Assembly (NCBI GenBank): GCA_019310865.1 | Contig: JAFDDL010000297.1 | Location: forward strand, 1 to 5,361 | Length of the DNA stretch: 5,361 bases | Reading direction: 5' to 3' | Source: Deltaproteobacteria bacterium | Lineage (GTDB): Bacteria; Desulfobacterota; Desulfobacteria; Desulfobacterales; JAFDDL01 | Shown: positions 1-5,361 of the stretch, one piece after another | Layout of the letters: the number at the start of each line of letters is the position of its first letter | Position numbering within the stretch: the first letter of the stretch is position 1 | The notes under the pieces: model-generated | What the model was told of the DNA's origin: nothing | Databases searched by the model: none | What the model saw: only the letters and a program-made list of their open reading frames with translations | Made by a program: the position numbers and the translations under genes

Positions 1-1064
1 AGGTTCTGCTCGAAGAGATCGATTATCTTGCCGGCAAGGGGATCGATACCAGCCCGGACAAACTCAAAGTCAGTGAAAAAGCCCAACTGATCATGCCGTA
101 TCACAAGCAGATCGACCAGGCCCGGGAGAAGAAAAAGGGCGATAAAAAGATCGGCACAACCGGCAGGGGTATCGGCCCGGCCTACGAAGACAAGGCCACC
201 CGCCGGGGCATTCGATTTGCCGATCTGGCCGAGCCGGAATTGCTTCAAGAAAAAATTCAAGCCATCATGGAAGAAAAAAACTTTTATCTGGAAAAGTTTT
301 TTTTCGAAAGCCCCATGGACATTGATCAGGTCATCGATACCTACTTGGCATATGCCGAGCGGTTAAATCCCTATGTGACCAACATGTCTGTGACGCTAGA
401 CGCGTCCATCAAAGCCGGCCGGCAGGTTCTGTTCGAAGGCGCCCAGGGCACGCACCTGGATATCGATCACGGAACCTATCCCTTTGTGACATCATCCAAT
501 ACGGTCTCGGGCAATGCCTGCTGCGGAGCGGGGGTCGGCCCGAAACAGATCACCGGCGTCATGGGTATTGTCAAGGCCTATACAACCCGCGTGGGGGCCG
601 GTCCCTTTCCGACCGAGCTTCTGGACGAAATCGGGGACCGAATCCAGGAAAAGGGGGCGGAATTCGGCGCCACGACCGGTCGACGACGACGCTGCGGGTG
701 GCTCGATATGGTCATTTTGGAAAATTCGGTCCGCTTAAACGGACTGACCGGAATTGTCATCACCAAGCTGGACGTGCTGGGGGGGCTGGACTCGCTGAAG
801 ATCTGTACCGGTTACCGATACAACAGCGAAACCCTGACGCATTTTCCAGCCAGTTTGAAGGTTCTGGGCGCCTGCGAGCCCATATACGAAACCCTGCCGG
901 GTTGGTCCGAAGACATTTCGGGCATGCGCACCTATGACGAATTGCCGGAAAACACGAAAAATTACCTGAAGCGTGTGGCCCAGCTGGCCGGAGTGCCCAT
1001 TGACATTCTGTCGGTGGGACCGGGACGCGAAGAGACCATCGTCATGAAAAATCCGTATCGATAA
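1..1064 (+). CDS. purA: Adenylosuccinate synthetase, partial (5' end outside the window)
   Basis: Adenylosuccinate synthetase joins IMP and aspartate using GTP, the first committed step from IMP to AMP, in the cytoplasm. The reading frame is open from base 3 at the left edge, giving 353 residues before the TAA. An internal ATG at 93 is not the true start, because family motifs lie upstream of it (LKVSEKAQLIMPYHKQID). Visible family signatures in order are GTTGRGIGPAYEDKATRRG, the block VLFEGAQGTHLDIDHGTYPF with VTSSNT after it, TRVGAGPFPTEL, the IMP/GTP-contacting loop GATTGRRRRCGW, the guanine-binding TKLDVL, and GVPIDILSVGPGR near the end. By comparison with the E. coli protein (432 residues, from memory), about 85 N-terminal residues carrying the P-loop-like start and catalytic Asp/His are missing only because the window begins here. 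The C-terminus (MKNPYR) is normal in place. No frameshift or missing block is visible. The gene reads towards tRNA-Pro 65 nt downstream. Confidence 0.98.
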   Translation, partial: VLLEEIDYLAGKGIDTSPDKLKVSEKAQLIMPYHKQIDQAREKKKGDKKIGTTGRGIGPAYEDKATRRGIRFADLAEPELLQEKIQAIMEEKNFYLEKFFFESPMDIDQVIDTYLAYAERLNPYVTNMSVTLDASIKAGRQVLFEGAQGTHLDIDHGTYPFVTSSNTVSGNACCGAGVGPKQITGVMGIVKAYTTRVGAGPFPTELLDEIGDRIQEKGAEFGATTGRRRRCGWLDMVILENSVRLNGLTGIVITKLDVLGGLDSLKICTGYRYNSETLTHFPASLKVLGACEPIYETLPGWSEDISGMRTYDELPENTKNYLKRVAQLAGVPIDILSVGPGREETIVMKNPYR

Positions 1065-1078
1065 ATAGACAAAACCTA

Positions 1079-1107
1079 TTGACAAACCCTTTATCCTGGG
1101 GCATAGA
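1079..1107 (+). promoter_or_regulatory. Putative sigma-70-type promoter for tRNA-Pro
   Basis: A perfect -35 box TTGACA lies at 1079-1084. It is followed after 17 nt by CATAGA at 1102-1107, a weak -10 that shares only the central ATA with TATAAT. Transcription would begin near 1114, about 15 nt before the mature tRNA 5' end. An alternative -10, TAAAAT at 1116-1121, matches better but has no good -35 and would leave almost no 5' leader. The gap between purA and the tRNA holds no convincing terminator, so read-through from purA is also possible. Confidence 0.45.
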
Positions 1108-1129
1108 AGGTCATCTAAAATCTTAACGT

Positions 1130-1206
1130 CGGGACATGGCTCAGTCTGGTAGAGCACAGCGTTCGGGACGCTGGGGTCGCAGGTTCAAATCCTGCTGTCC
1201 CGACCA
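1130..1206 (+). tRNA. tRNA-Pro (anticodon CGG)
   Basis: The full cloverleaf can be folded by eye. The acceptor stem CGGGACA (1130-1136) pairs perfectly with TGTCCCG (1196-1202), followed by discriminator A and an encoded CCA (1204-1206). The D stem GCTC/GAGC encloses AGTCTGGTA. The anticodon stem CAGCG/CGCTG (1157-1161 and 1169-1173) encloses the loop TTCGGGA, placing anticodon CGG at 1164-1166, which reads the Pro codon CCG. The T stem GCAGG/CCTGC holds the loop TTCAAAT. The C1-G72 pair with A73 agrees with bacterial proline tRNAs such as E. coli proK. The length is 77 nt and no mismatch is seen in any stem. Its 3' end faces the disrupted region that follows. Confidence 0.97.
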
Positions 1207-1208
1207 CC

Positions 1209-1307
1209 TATCTTGTTGAGATCATATCGTATATTTACTTTATGCGGCGTTTCCGCCAGAATGGCCATGGCAATGCAGAAGATGATGGAGGCCCCCAAGA
1301 GCGGATA
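1209..1307 (-). pseudogene. Possible remnant of a membrane protein C-terminus
   Basis: In the gap between the tRNA and the transporter stop, the minus strand encodes one clear hydrophobic helix (YPLLGASIIFCIAMAILAE), followed by a polar tail (TPHKVNIRYDLNK). This is the pattern of a transporter's last membrane helix and cytoplasmic tail. There is no start codon or ribosome site. An in-frame TGA at 1310-1308 separates it from an upstream stretch in the same frame (SPLFWAPV, starting from ATG 1346). The frame then runs on into the antisense of the tRNA and stops at 1187-1185. An alternative frame just upstream also looks membrane-like (GYSFTIVLGACLI). I read this as a decayed 3' fragment of a second transporter or permease, but a chance hydrophobic frame cannot be excluded. 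Confidence 0.25.
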
Positions 1308-1366
1308 TCAAACAGGCGCCCAGAACAATGGTGAATGAATAACCATCTTCCGGCGGTCGCATGCCG

Positions 1367-2495
1367 CTATAGGATTTTCTCAAGGCCTTCCATAGGGTAA
1401 GCTTCATTGTTTCTTTTACGCTGTATCGCATTCAGCAGCTGTGAGTGCCGTTCACGGGTCATTGGGTTTAACGCACCGATTATCAATGCGACTATTACTG
1501 GGATGACGACGCCCCAGCCATAAAAGTTACTCAAGCCTTTCAGTGTTTCCGGGGCTTGGGTACTCAATGTTGCATCGTAGCCGATGTGCTCCAAGACAAT
1601 ACCCACGAGGGCGATGGCAATGGCGGAACAAAGTTTCTGAGTGAAGGATATAACACCGTAATACATCCCTTCTCTTCTCTTGCCGGATTTAAATTCATCG
1701 ACTTCGACGCAATCAGGGATCATTGACCATATGATCTGAAACAACACATTGAAACCGATTCCGGCAACGATAATGAACCCAACCAGAGCGGTCATCGATC
1801 TGGAATAGTTGAAGACGAACAACGGATAGATAAGAAAGCCTGCCGCCCAAAGGGACATGCTAACAATCCAGCTGACCTTTTTGGAGTATTTTTTGGACAG
1901 AAAATCGGCCCAAGGCACACCGACAAAGCCCACAAGGGTGAAGGCTACCAAGAGGGTGGATAGTTGGTTTTCATCAAATTTAAAAACGTTTAAGAAGTAA
2001 TATACGGTAGTGGTTGCTAGTGTGGAAAACCCCACGATAGCAAAGGCAAAAAGACCCGTCACGAACCTGAACGTTCTGTTTTTAAATGGTTCCACAAACA
2101 TGTTTTTGGGGCTGAATTTTTGAACATCACCGACCCGAACCAGTTCATATCCTTTAGTGGTGTGAAAGGCGATTAAAATGGATACAATAACAAGAATACC
2201 GTATAGACCACCGGTAATGGACCAGCTCAATTCCATATTGTCAGTTAACCCATCGAAAAATACGACTACCGACATCATGATGTTGCTGATCAACATCGAA
2301 AAAACATAGAACACATTGCGGGTTGCACCAATGCTGGCTCTTTCATCATAATCCTGGGTGATCTCCGCTCCCAGGGCGGAATACGGCACCTCAGGTAAGG
2401 TTTGAAGTGTATAAAAAGAAAGGACCGCCAAGACCACCCGTACCGTAACCGATTTTTACATTTAGCGGGAGCTTCGGTTGGCCGTTTTTATTCAT
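1367..2495 (-). pseudogene. GPH-family MFS cation symporter, disrupted by an internal deletion and frame change
   Basis: This is a member of the glycoside-pentoside-hexuronide:cation symporter family (MFS, MelB-like), normally about 450-480 residues with 12 membrane helices. The long frame from GTG 2437 gives 356 residues. It carries PYSALGAEITQDYDERASI (residues 18-36) and PDCVEVDEFKSGKRREGMYY (241-260), both hallmark GPH segments after helix 4 and helix 10, with several hydrophobic helices between them. The long frame lacks the first three helices. The genuine N-terminus lies just upstream in another frame: ATG 2495, 8 nt after the ureohydrolase stop, encodes LPLNVKIGYGTGGLG, the typical GPH amino end. 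That frame dies at TGA 2393-2391 after 34 residues. By comparison with E. coli MelB the two parts should be separated by about 100 residues, so roughly 300 nt were lost near 2425-2440, out of frame. GTG 2437 has no clear ribosome site, and a protein lacking helices 1-3 is unlikely to transport. Confidence 0.85.
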
Positions 2496-2503
2496 TGTGG
2501 AAC

Positions 2504-3439
2504 CTAACCGTCCTGATCGAATATATAGCCGATGAATCTCGCTATTATCCATGCGGCCAGTCGTGTGGTGATTTTGTTAAGATCATGACCTGGATGCACT
2601 TCCGTGATATCGAAACCAACAACCCTGCCCTTGGTGCAGATAACCTTCAGGGCTTCCAGCATTTGCTCGAAATCGATGCCGCCGGGTACCGCCAAGGTCG
2701 TGCCAGGTGCCTGGCTATGGTCCAGCGCGTCGATGTCGATGGTGACATAAATGTATTTGGATTCCGGAATCACACGCTCGGCGGCGGCAGTCATCCCCTC
2801 CTTGTAGATCTGGCGGGGCGTGAGAATCCGGGTACCGGCTGCAACCGCTTCATCCCATTCTTCCTTGACCGTGTGACGTATCCCGATTGCGGTGATATTA
2901 TCCACAAACGGCAGTTCACGGACTCTTTTTATACCGCTGTTGTTTGTGTACTTTGCGCCGAAGAGTTCATCACCGAAATCAAGATGGGCATCAAACTGGA
3001 TGATATCTAATGATTCGTATTGATCAAAGGCTTTGACCAAGGGATAGGTAATGGAGTGGTCGCCACCGACGGCCACGGCAAGGGCACCTGACGTTATTAT
3101 TTTTCGAAACGATTCTGTAATTCGATTGAAGTTTCCTTCAAAATCATTTCCCACGATGACCGTGTTGCCGCAGTCGGCCATCTTAACGCCTTTTACATAT
3201 TCTTTACCGTCATCCGGATCAAAGAGTCCGAATTCAGACATATCGTAAAACAGGGTGGGTGAGCATTCCCGAATCACATCCGGTGCCTGGCTTCCCCCCG
3301 GAACCTCAAATGGGACATTGACTCCCTGGTCAAAGGGAACACCCAAAATACCGACTTGGGCATTCAATTCGTCCAAATTGTGACAGACCGGTGCACCAAA
3401 AAATGTGTGAGGATTAATAAGGGTTAATGGCTGCTCCAT
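2504..3439 (-). CDS. Ureohydrolase (arginase/agmatinase family), substrate uncertain
   Basis: Ureohydrolases hydrolyse guanidino compounds to urea and an amine at a binuclear metal centre, normally Mn. The product is 311 residues from ATG 3439, a full family length. I chose this start over ATG 3445 because AAGGAG at 3453-3448 lies 8 nt before it and only 2 nt before the upstream ATG. Numbered from this start, all expected metal ligands are present: His128 in GGDHSITYP, Asp150/His152/Asp154 in DAHLD, and Asp235/Asp237 in DIDALD. Glu280 in GFDITEVHP is the conserved acidic residue. Two things differ from typical agmatinases: DIDALDHSQAPGT has His where Pro usually follows the Asp, and the loop after DAHLD reads YTNNSGIKR where SHG or HG is usual, so the conserved substrate-side His is absent. 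Agmatinase, arginase or guanidinobutyrase cannot be told apart here. It lies 42 nt downstream of SDR-B and 8 nt before the transporter remnant, suggesting one operon. It is the only cluster gene that is fully in the window and appears intact. Confidence 0.9.
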   Translation of the reverse strand: MEQPLTLINPHTFFGAPVCHNLDELNAQVGILGVPFDQGVNVPFEVPGGSQAPDVIRECSPTLFYDMSEFGLFDPDDGKEYVKGVKMADCGNTVIVGNDFEGNFNRITESFRKIITSGALAVAVGGDHSITYPLVKAFDQYESLDIIQFDAHLDFGDELFGAKYTNNSGIKRVRELPFVDNITAIGIRHTVKEEWDEAVAAGTRILTPRQIYKEGMTAAAERVIPESKYIYVTIDIDALDHSQAPGTTLAVPGGIDFEQMLEALKVICTKGRVVGFDITEVHPGHDLNKITTRLAAWIIARFIGYIFDQDG

Positions 3440-3447
3440 GATCATGG

Positions 3448-3453
3448 CTCCTT
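3448..3453 (-). promoter_or_regulatory. Ribosome binding site of the ureohydrolase
   Basis: AAGGAG on the minus strand decides the start: the spacer is 8 nt to ATG 3439 but only 2 nt to ATG 3445, so translation most likely begins at 3439. Confidence 0.75.
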
Positions 3454-3481
3454 GTTGGTTGTCGATTCAAAGATTAATAGT

Positions 3482-4093
3482 TCACAAGGCCTGGGGATAC
3501 CCGCCGGCGACAGGAAGGGCGGTGCCTGTAATATAGGTTGATTCTTTACCGGCCAGGAAGGCGACGGCGTCGGCTATCTGGTCAGGTGTTGCATAAGCGC
3601 CCAATGCAATGGTTTGTTTGAAGGCAGCCTTCATCTCCTCAGGTGTACACCCTTCTTTCCGAGCAAAATACTCGGGGATCCGATCCCCCATTTGCGTATC
3701 GACAAAGCCGGGGCAAACTGCATTCACCCTAATTTTGTATTGCCCGAATTCAAGGGCAAGGGCCTTTGACAATCCCACCACCGCAAATTTTGACGCGTTG
3801 TATGCCGACATCTCCATATCCGCGTAGAGTCCACCGATGGAGGCATTGTTGATCAAGATGTCCAGTTTGCCGTGTGTCTCTGCAACATCTGCAAGCGTGT
3901 CGGCAACCTGCCGTTCGTCTGAAACATCCAACTGAACATAGGTAGCACCGAATTCTTCTGCTATTGCTTTACCGTCCTGCATGTCGGCGATAATTACCCG
4001 GGCACCGGAAGCGACAAATCGTTTTGCCACTGCCAGCCCGATGCCGCTGGCACCACCGGTTATCAGAGCTAATTTATTATTCAAAGAAAACAT
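3482..4093 (-). CDS. Short-chain dehydrogenase/reductase (SDR-B) with an in-frame internal deletion
   Basis: Classical SDRs are NAD(P)-dependent alcohol/ketone oxidoreductases of about 250 residues. This one has 203 from ATG 4093. An ATG at 4108 is in frame but overlaps the upstream edge of the ribosome site, so 4093 is preferred. Visible parts are the nucleotide-binding TGGASGIG (12-19), Asp37 at the end of strand beta-2 (suggesting NAD), the LDVSD motif (55-59), NNA (82-84), the active-site YNASK (Tyr98, Lys102), the VNAVCPGFVDT block, and the C-terminal TYITGTALPVAGG. The oddity is that NNA runs directly into SIGGLY: Ser85 sits 13 residues before Tyr98, the normal catalytic Ser-Tyr spacing, while NNAG should lie about 65 residues before Tyr rather than 16. 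About 50 residues (helices D and E, with the catalytic Asn) are therefore missing, in frame, near 3838-3850. It is probably inactive, though it could still be translated. It lies 42 nt upstream of the ureohydrolase. Confidence 0.88.
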   Translation of the reverse strand: MFSLNNKLALITGGASGIGLAVAKRFVASGARVIIADMQDGKAIAEEFGATYVQLDVSDERQVADTLADVAETHGKLDILINNASIGGLYADMEMSAYNASKFAVVGLSKALALEFGQYKIRVNAVCPGFVDTQMGDRIPEYFARKEGCTPEEMKAAFKQTIALGAYATPDQIADAVAFLAGKESTYITGTALPVAGGYPQAL

Positions 4094-4097
4094 GATC

Positions 4098-4104
4098 CCT
4101 CCTT
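4098..4104 (-). promoter_or_regulatory. Ribosome binding site of SDR-B
   Basis: AAGGAGG on the minus strand ends 4 nt before ATG 4093. Because this motif falls inside the codons that follow ATG 4108, the latter is unlikely to be the real start. Removing it shortens the protein from 208 to 203 residues. Confidence 0.7.
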
Positions 4105-4107
4105 CCA

Positions 4108-4203
4108 TTAAAAAAAGCTTTCCACTTTATAGGCGACGCCACCAATTATCTTGCTCAATCTTTTCATGCTCTCTTCGTTGATTGGGGGCAAGATGAGCGG
4201 CAT
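4108..4203 (-). CDS. Short open frame (31 residues) between the two SDR genes; small gene or gene remnant
   Basis: I do not recognise this product. The frame begins MPLILPPINEESMKR and ends KVESFF. Its TAA overlaps the in-frame ATG 4108 of SDR-B as TAATG and lies just before the SDR-B ribosome site. Such coupling is what one expects of a real operon gene end. However, no ribosome site precedes its ATG: the preceding bases are the SDR-A stop, then a short A/T-rich stretch with an in-frame TAA three codons upstream. Given the deletions in the neighbouring genes, it may be the fused ends of a larger gene whose middle was lost. It may also be a chance frame in a 127-nt gap. Confidence 0.3.
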   Translation of the reverse strand: MPLILPPINEESMKRLSKIIGGVAYKVESFF

Positions 4204-4220
4204 CACAATTTAAGGAAGGC

Positions 4221-4739
4221 TCACCCCATCAGCTTGGTGCATGCCGGCAGACTCAAGCCGCAGCCGAGACCGTCATCGGCCCTCACGATGGCGCCGGTGA
4301 CCGGAGCGCTGGCGTCACTTGCCAGGAATTGGAAGATGCCGCCGGCGATCATGTGTCGTGCGCCCTCATTGAGGCAGGCTGCCACGCCAGACAGATTGAC
4401 ATCCATCACCCGGCGAAACACCGCCATATCAAGCGCGGGAAGCATGCCCGCATCCTCGCCGATGCCGGCATTCAGGATCAATACGTCCAGTCGGCCGGAA
4501 AACATATCGACCGCCGCCCGAATTCCCGTTTCGATGCTCTTTTCATCTGCCACATCCATCCTTACAAACCGGGCCCCGATGTCTGCTGCGATATCCGCGC
4601 CGCTGTCCCGGCGGCCGCTGATGATCACCTCGGCATTGGCCGAGACCAGCCTTTTGGCAACCCCCAGACCAATGCCGGCCGTAGCTCCCGTAATGAAAAC
4701 ATTTTTTTCCTCGAGATCAAATGCAGACTGTTTTTTCAT
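4221..4739 (-). CDS. Short-chain dehydrogenase/reductase (SDR-A) lacking its catalytic segment
   Basis: This is an SDR with 172 residues where about 250 are expected. The N-terminal half is normal: TGATAGIG (17-24) for the coenzyme, SGRR after strand beta-2 (41-44, the basic pair usual in NADP-preferring members), MDVAD (61-65), LNAG (89-92), and VNLSG in helix E with Asn115. The sequence then goes from HMIAGG (129-134) directly to IFQFLASDASAPVTGAIV, which belongs near residue 225 of a full SDR. About 80-90 residues are missing in frame near 4336-4349, including the catalytic Ser, the YxxxK pair and the PG loop. It cannot work as an ordinary SDR. ATG 4739 has no good ribosome site; AAAGG lies 12 nt upstream. 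The gene is visibly richer in G+C than the SDR-B and transporter genes. It lies 142 nt downstream of the dehydrogenase stop and ends 127 nt before the SDR-B start. Confidence 0.85.
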   Translation of the reverse strand: MKKQSAFDLEEKNVFITGATAGIGLGVAKRLVSANAEVIISGRRDSGADIAADIGARFVRMDVADEKSIETGIRAAVDMFSGRLDVLILNAGIGEDAGMLPALDMAVFRRVMDVNLSGVAACLNEGARHMIAGGIFQFLASDASAPVTGAIVRADDGLGCGLSLPACTKLMG

Positions 4740-4818
4740 CGCACCACGGGGCCTTTTTTACCGTTTTCAGGGTGGTGACAAACCGGTCCGTCTTGCTCTT
4801 CAACTCTTCGACAGACAT
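4717..4818 (-). CDS. Short open frame (33 residues) overlapping the SDR-A start; doubtful
   Basis: The frame starts with MSVEELKSKTDRFVTTLK, continues to KTVKKAPWCDE, and ends in a TGA at 4719-4717, overlapping the first codons of SDR-A in another frame. The Lys/Glu/Thr-rich helical character resembles a normal bacterial N-terminus, and the gap is larger than expected in a tight operon. No ribosome site is seen before the ATG. It could be a leader peptide, the surviving 5' end of a deleted gene, or chance. I do not recognise a family. Confidence 0.2.
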   Translation of the reverse strand: MSVEELKSKTDRFVTTLKTVKKAPWCDEKTVCI

Positions 4819-4881
4819 CCAGTTAAAAACTACAGCATACCGCAATGTTAGGCGCTCGAAACTACAGAACTTTAGGCACTA

Positions 4882-5361
4882 TCACTTCGTTTCTTCCCAT
4901 TCCTTTTCCAAAGTCTCATAGCTGAGGCCGTATTTTTCCATGAAGCCTTTGAAAGCCTTCAGGTGGTCTTCCATGATATCCACATCCGGGTTATTCTCCC
5001 GGTAGACCTTCTTCAGCCCCCATTCATCCGGCATATAGATTTCTTCAACTCCCGGTCTCTTCGGACACCCTTTGATCGCCTGGATATATTTATCTGCCTT
5101 TTCTTTCATCTTTTCAATGGGACCGAATTTGCTGGGATCGATCACCAGGATATATGAGCCGCCCACCGGCGACGGAGCGCCCGGTTTGAAGTAATCGCTG
5201 GGCTGGGACGGCAGTTCAGATGAAGGCGTGCCACCGGGATTTATGATGGCGGTCATGAACTCGTTCCATATATTCAGGGCGTAAAGCCTTGGATTCTGAA
5301 AATACCACGGCGCGCGGCAGTCCGCCACCCGTCCATAGCCCTCGATGAGCTTTCCATAGGG
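4882..5361 (-). CDS. Ldh_2 (malate/L-lactate dehydrogenase-like) oxidoreductase, C-terminal part
   Basis: The frame is open to the right edge and gives 159 residues, so the start lies outside the window; GTG 5328 is internal, not a start. The stretch SPVGGSYILVIDPSKFGP, followed by a helix, then IKGCPKRPGVEEIYMPDEWG, is the usual C-terminal layout of the Ldh_2 family: a glycine-rich turn, the strand ending in IDP, then a PG-x-EEI/MPxE segment. This family reduces or oxidises 2-oxo/2-hydroxy acids with NAD(P); known members include malate, ureidoglycolate and sulfolactate dehydrogenases and piperideine-2-carboxylate reductase. The part before it (GYGRVADCRAPWYFQNPRLY, then ALNIWNEF) does not clearly match the common family block, so this is a divergent member or possibly altered there. 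Catalytic residues lie outside the window. The TGA stop is followed at once by an in-frame TAG. It is probably upstream in the same operon as the two SDRs. Confidence 0.68.
   Translation of the reverse strand, partial: PYGKLIEGYGRVADCRAPWYFQNPRLYALNIWNEFMTAIINPGGTPSSELPSQPSDYFKPGAPSPVGGSYILVIDPSKFGPIEKMKEKADKYIQAIKGCPKRPGVEEIYMPDEWGLKKVYRENNPDVDIMEDHLKAFKGFMEKYGLSYETLEKEWEETK

Noticed and set aside
735..1157. 140-residue minus-strand open frame
   Set aside because: It is antisense to purA and runs into the tRNA. purA is certain, and the frame has no family features.
1182..1206. tRNA-Pro 3' end as attachment site of an integrated element
   Set aside because: No second copy of the tRNA 3' end, no integrase and no phage or plasmid genes are visible in the window.
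1241..1256. Small hairpin GGCG-TTTC-CGCC as a terminator between the convergent units
   Set aside because: The stem is only 4 bp and no T-run follows on either strand.
1240..1431. 63-residue minus-strand frame overlapping the transporter's 3' end
   Set aside because: Its first part overlaps the transporter in another frame, and the His/Gly-rich end looks random. Only a weak membrane-like stretch is of interest, noted with the nearby remnant.
2402..3010. 202-residue plus-strand open frame
   Set aside because: It is antisense to the ureohydrolase, whose metal-binding motifs are unmistakable.
3482..4739. The two truncated SDRs complementing each other as a split enzyme
   Set aside because: Both keep the same coenzyme-binding half, and the missing parts lie inside a single fold, so they are not complementary halves. 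Independent deletion is simpler.
4234..4851. 205- and 149-residue plus-strand open frames over SDR-A
   Set aside because: They are antisense shadows of a G+C-rich gene. The minus-strand frame carries clear SDR motifs.

Overview
The window looks like a bacterial chromosome segment. Moderate G+C, a PurA with the usual bacterial motifs, a tRNA with its CCA end encoded, and a tight run of metabolic genes fit a Gram-negative bacterium. A Desulfobacterota-type (deltaproteobacterial) host is my guess from the overall flavour; nothing in the window proves it.

Left part, plus strand (1-1206): the 3' four fifths of purA (adenylosuccinate synthetase) runs in from the left edge. It is followed by a 65-nt gap with a plausible promoter and then a complete tRNA-Pro with anticodon CGG. 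Both look healthy.

Right part, minus strand (about 5361 down to 1209): this reads as one co-directional metabolic cluster. In transcription order it holds the C-terminal part of an Ldh_2-type malate/lactate dehydrogenase-like oxidoreductase, a short-chain dehydrogenase (SDR-A), a second short-chain dehydrogenase (SDR-B), an arginase/agmatinase-family ureohydrolase, and a GPH-type cation symporter of the major facilitator superfamily. Two very short open frames lie in the gaps. A fragment encoding a hydrophobic helix lies between the transporter and the tRNA. Together these suggest uptake of a small organic compound, oxidation of hydroxyl groups, and hydrolysis of a guanidino/amidino group. 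The substrate cannot be read from the sequence.

The striking feature is that three of the four complete-looking cluster genes have lost an internal block. The transporter has its true N-terminus (LPLNVKIGYGTGGLG...) in one frame and the rest of the protein in another, with about 100 residues missing between. SDR-B has NNAG fused directly to the catalytic-Ser motif, about 50 residues missing, in frame. SDR-A runs from the end of helix E straight to the C-terminal FLASD segment, about 80-90 residues missing including the catalytic Tyr and Lys. Only the ureohydrolase, purA and the tRNA appear intact. The cluster is therefore most likely decaying through several separate deletions, unless the assembly is faulty. 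The ureohydrolase is itself odd: it keeps all six metal ligands but lacks the usual His of the substrate loop.
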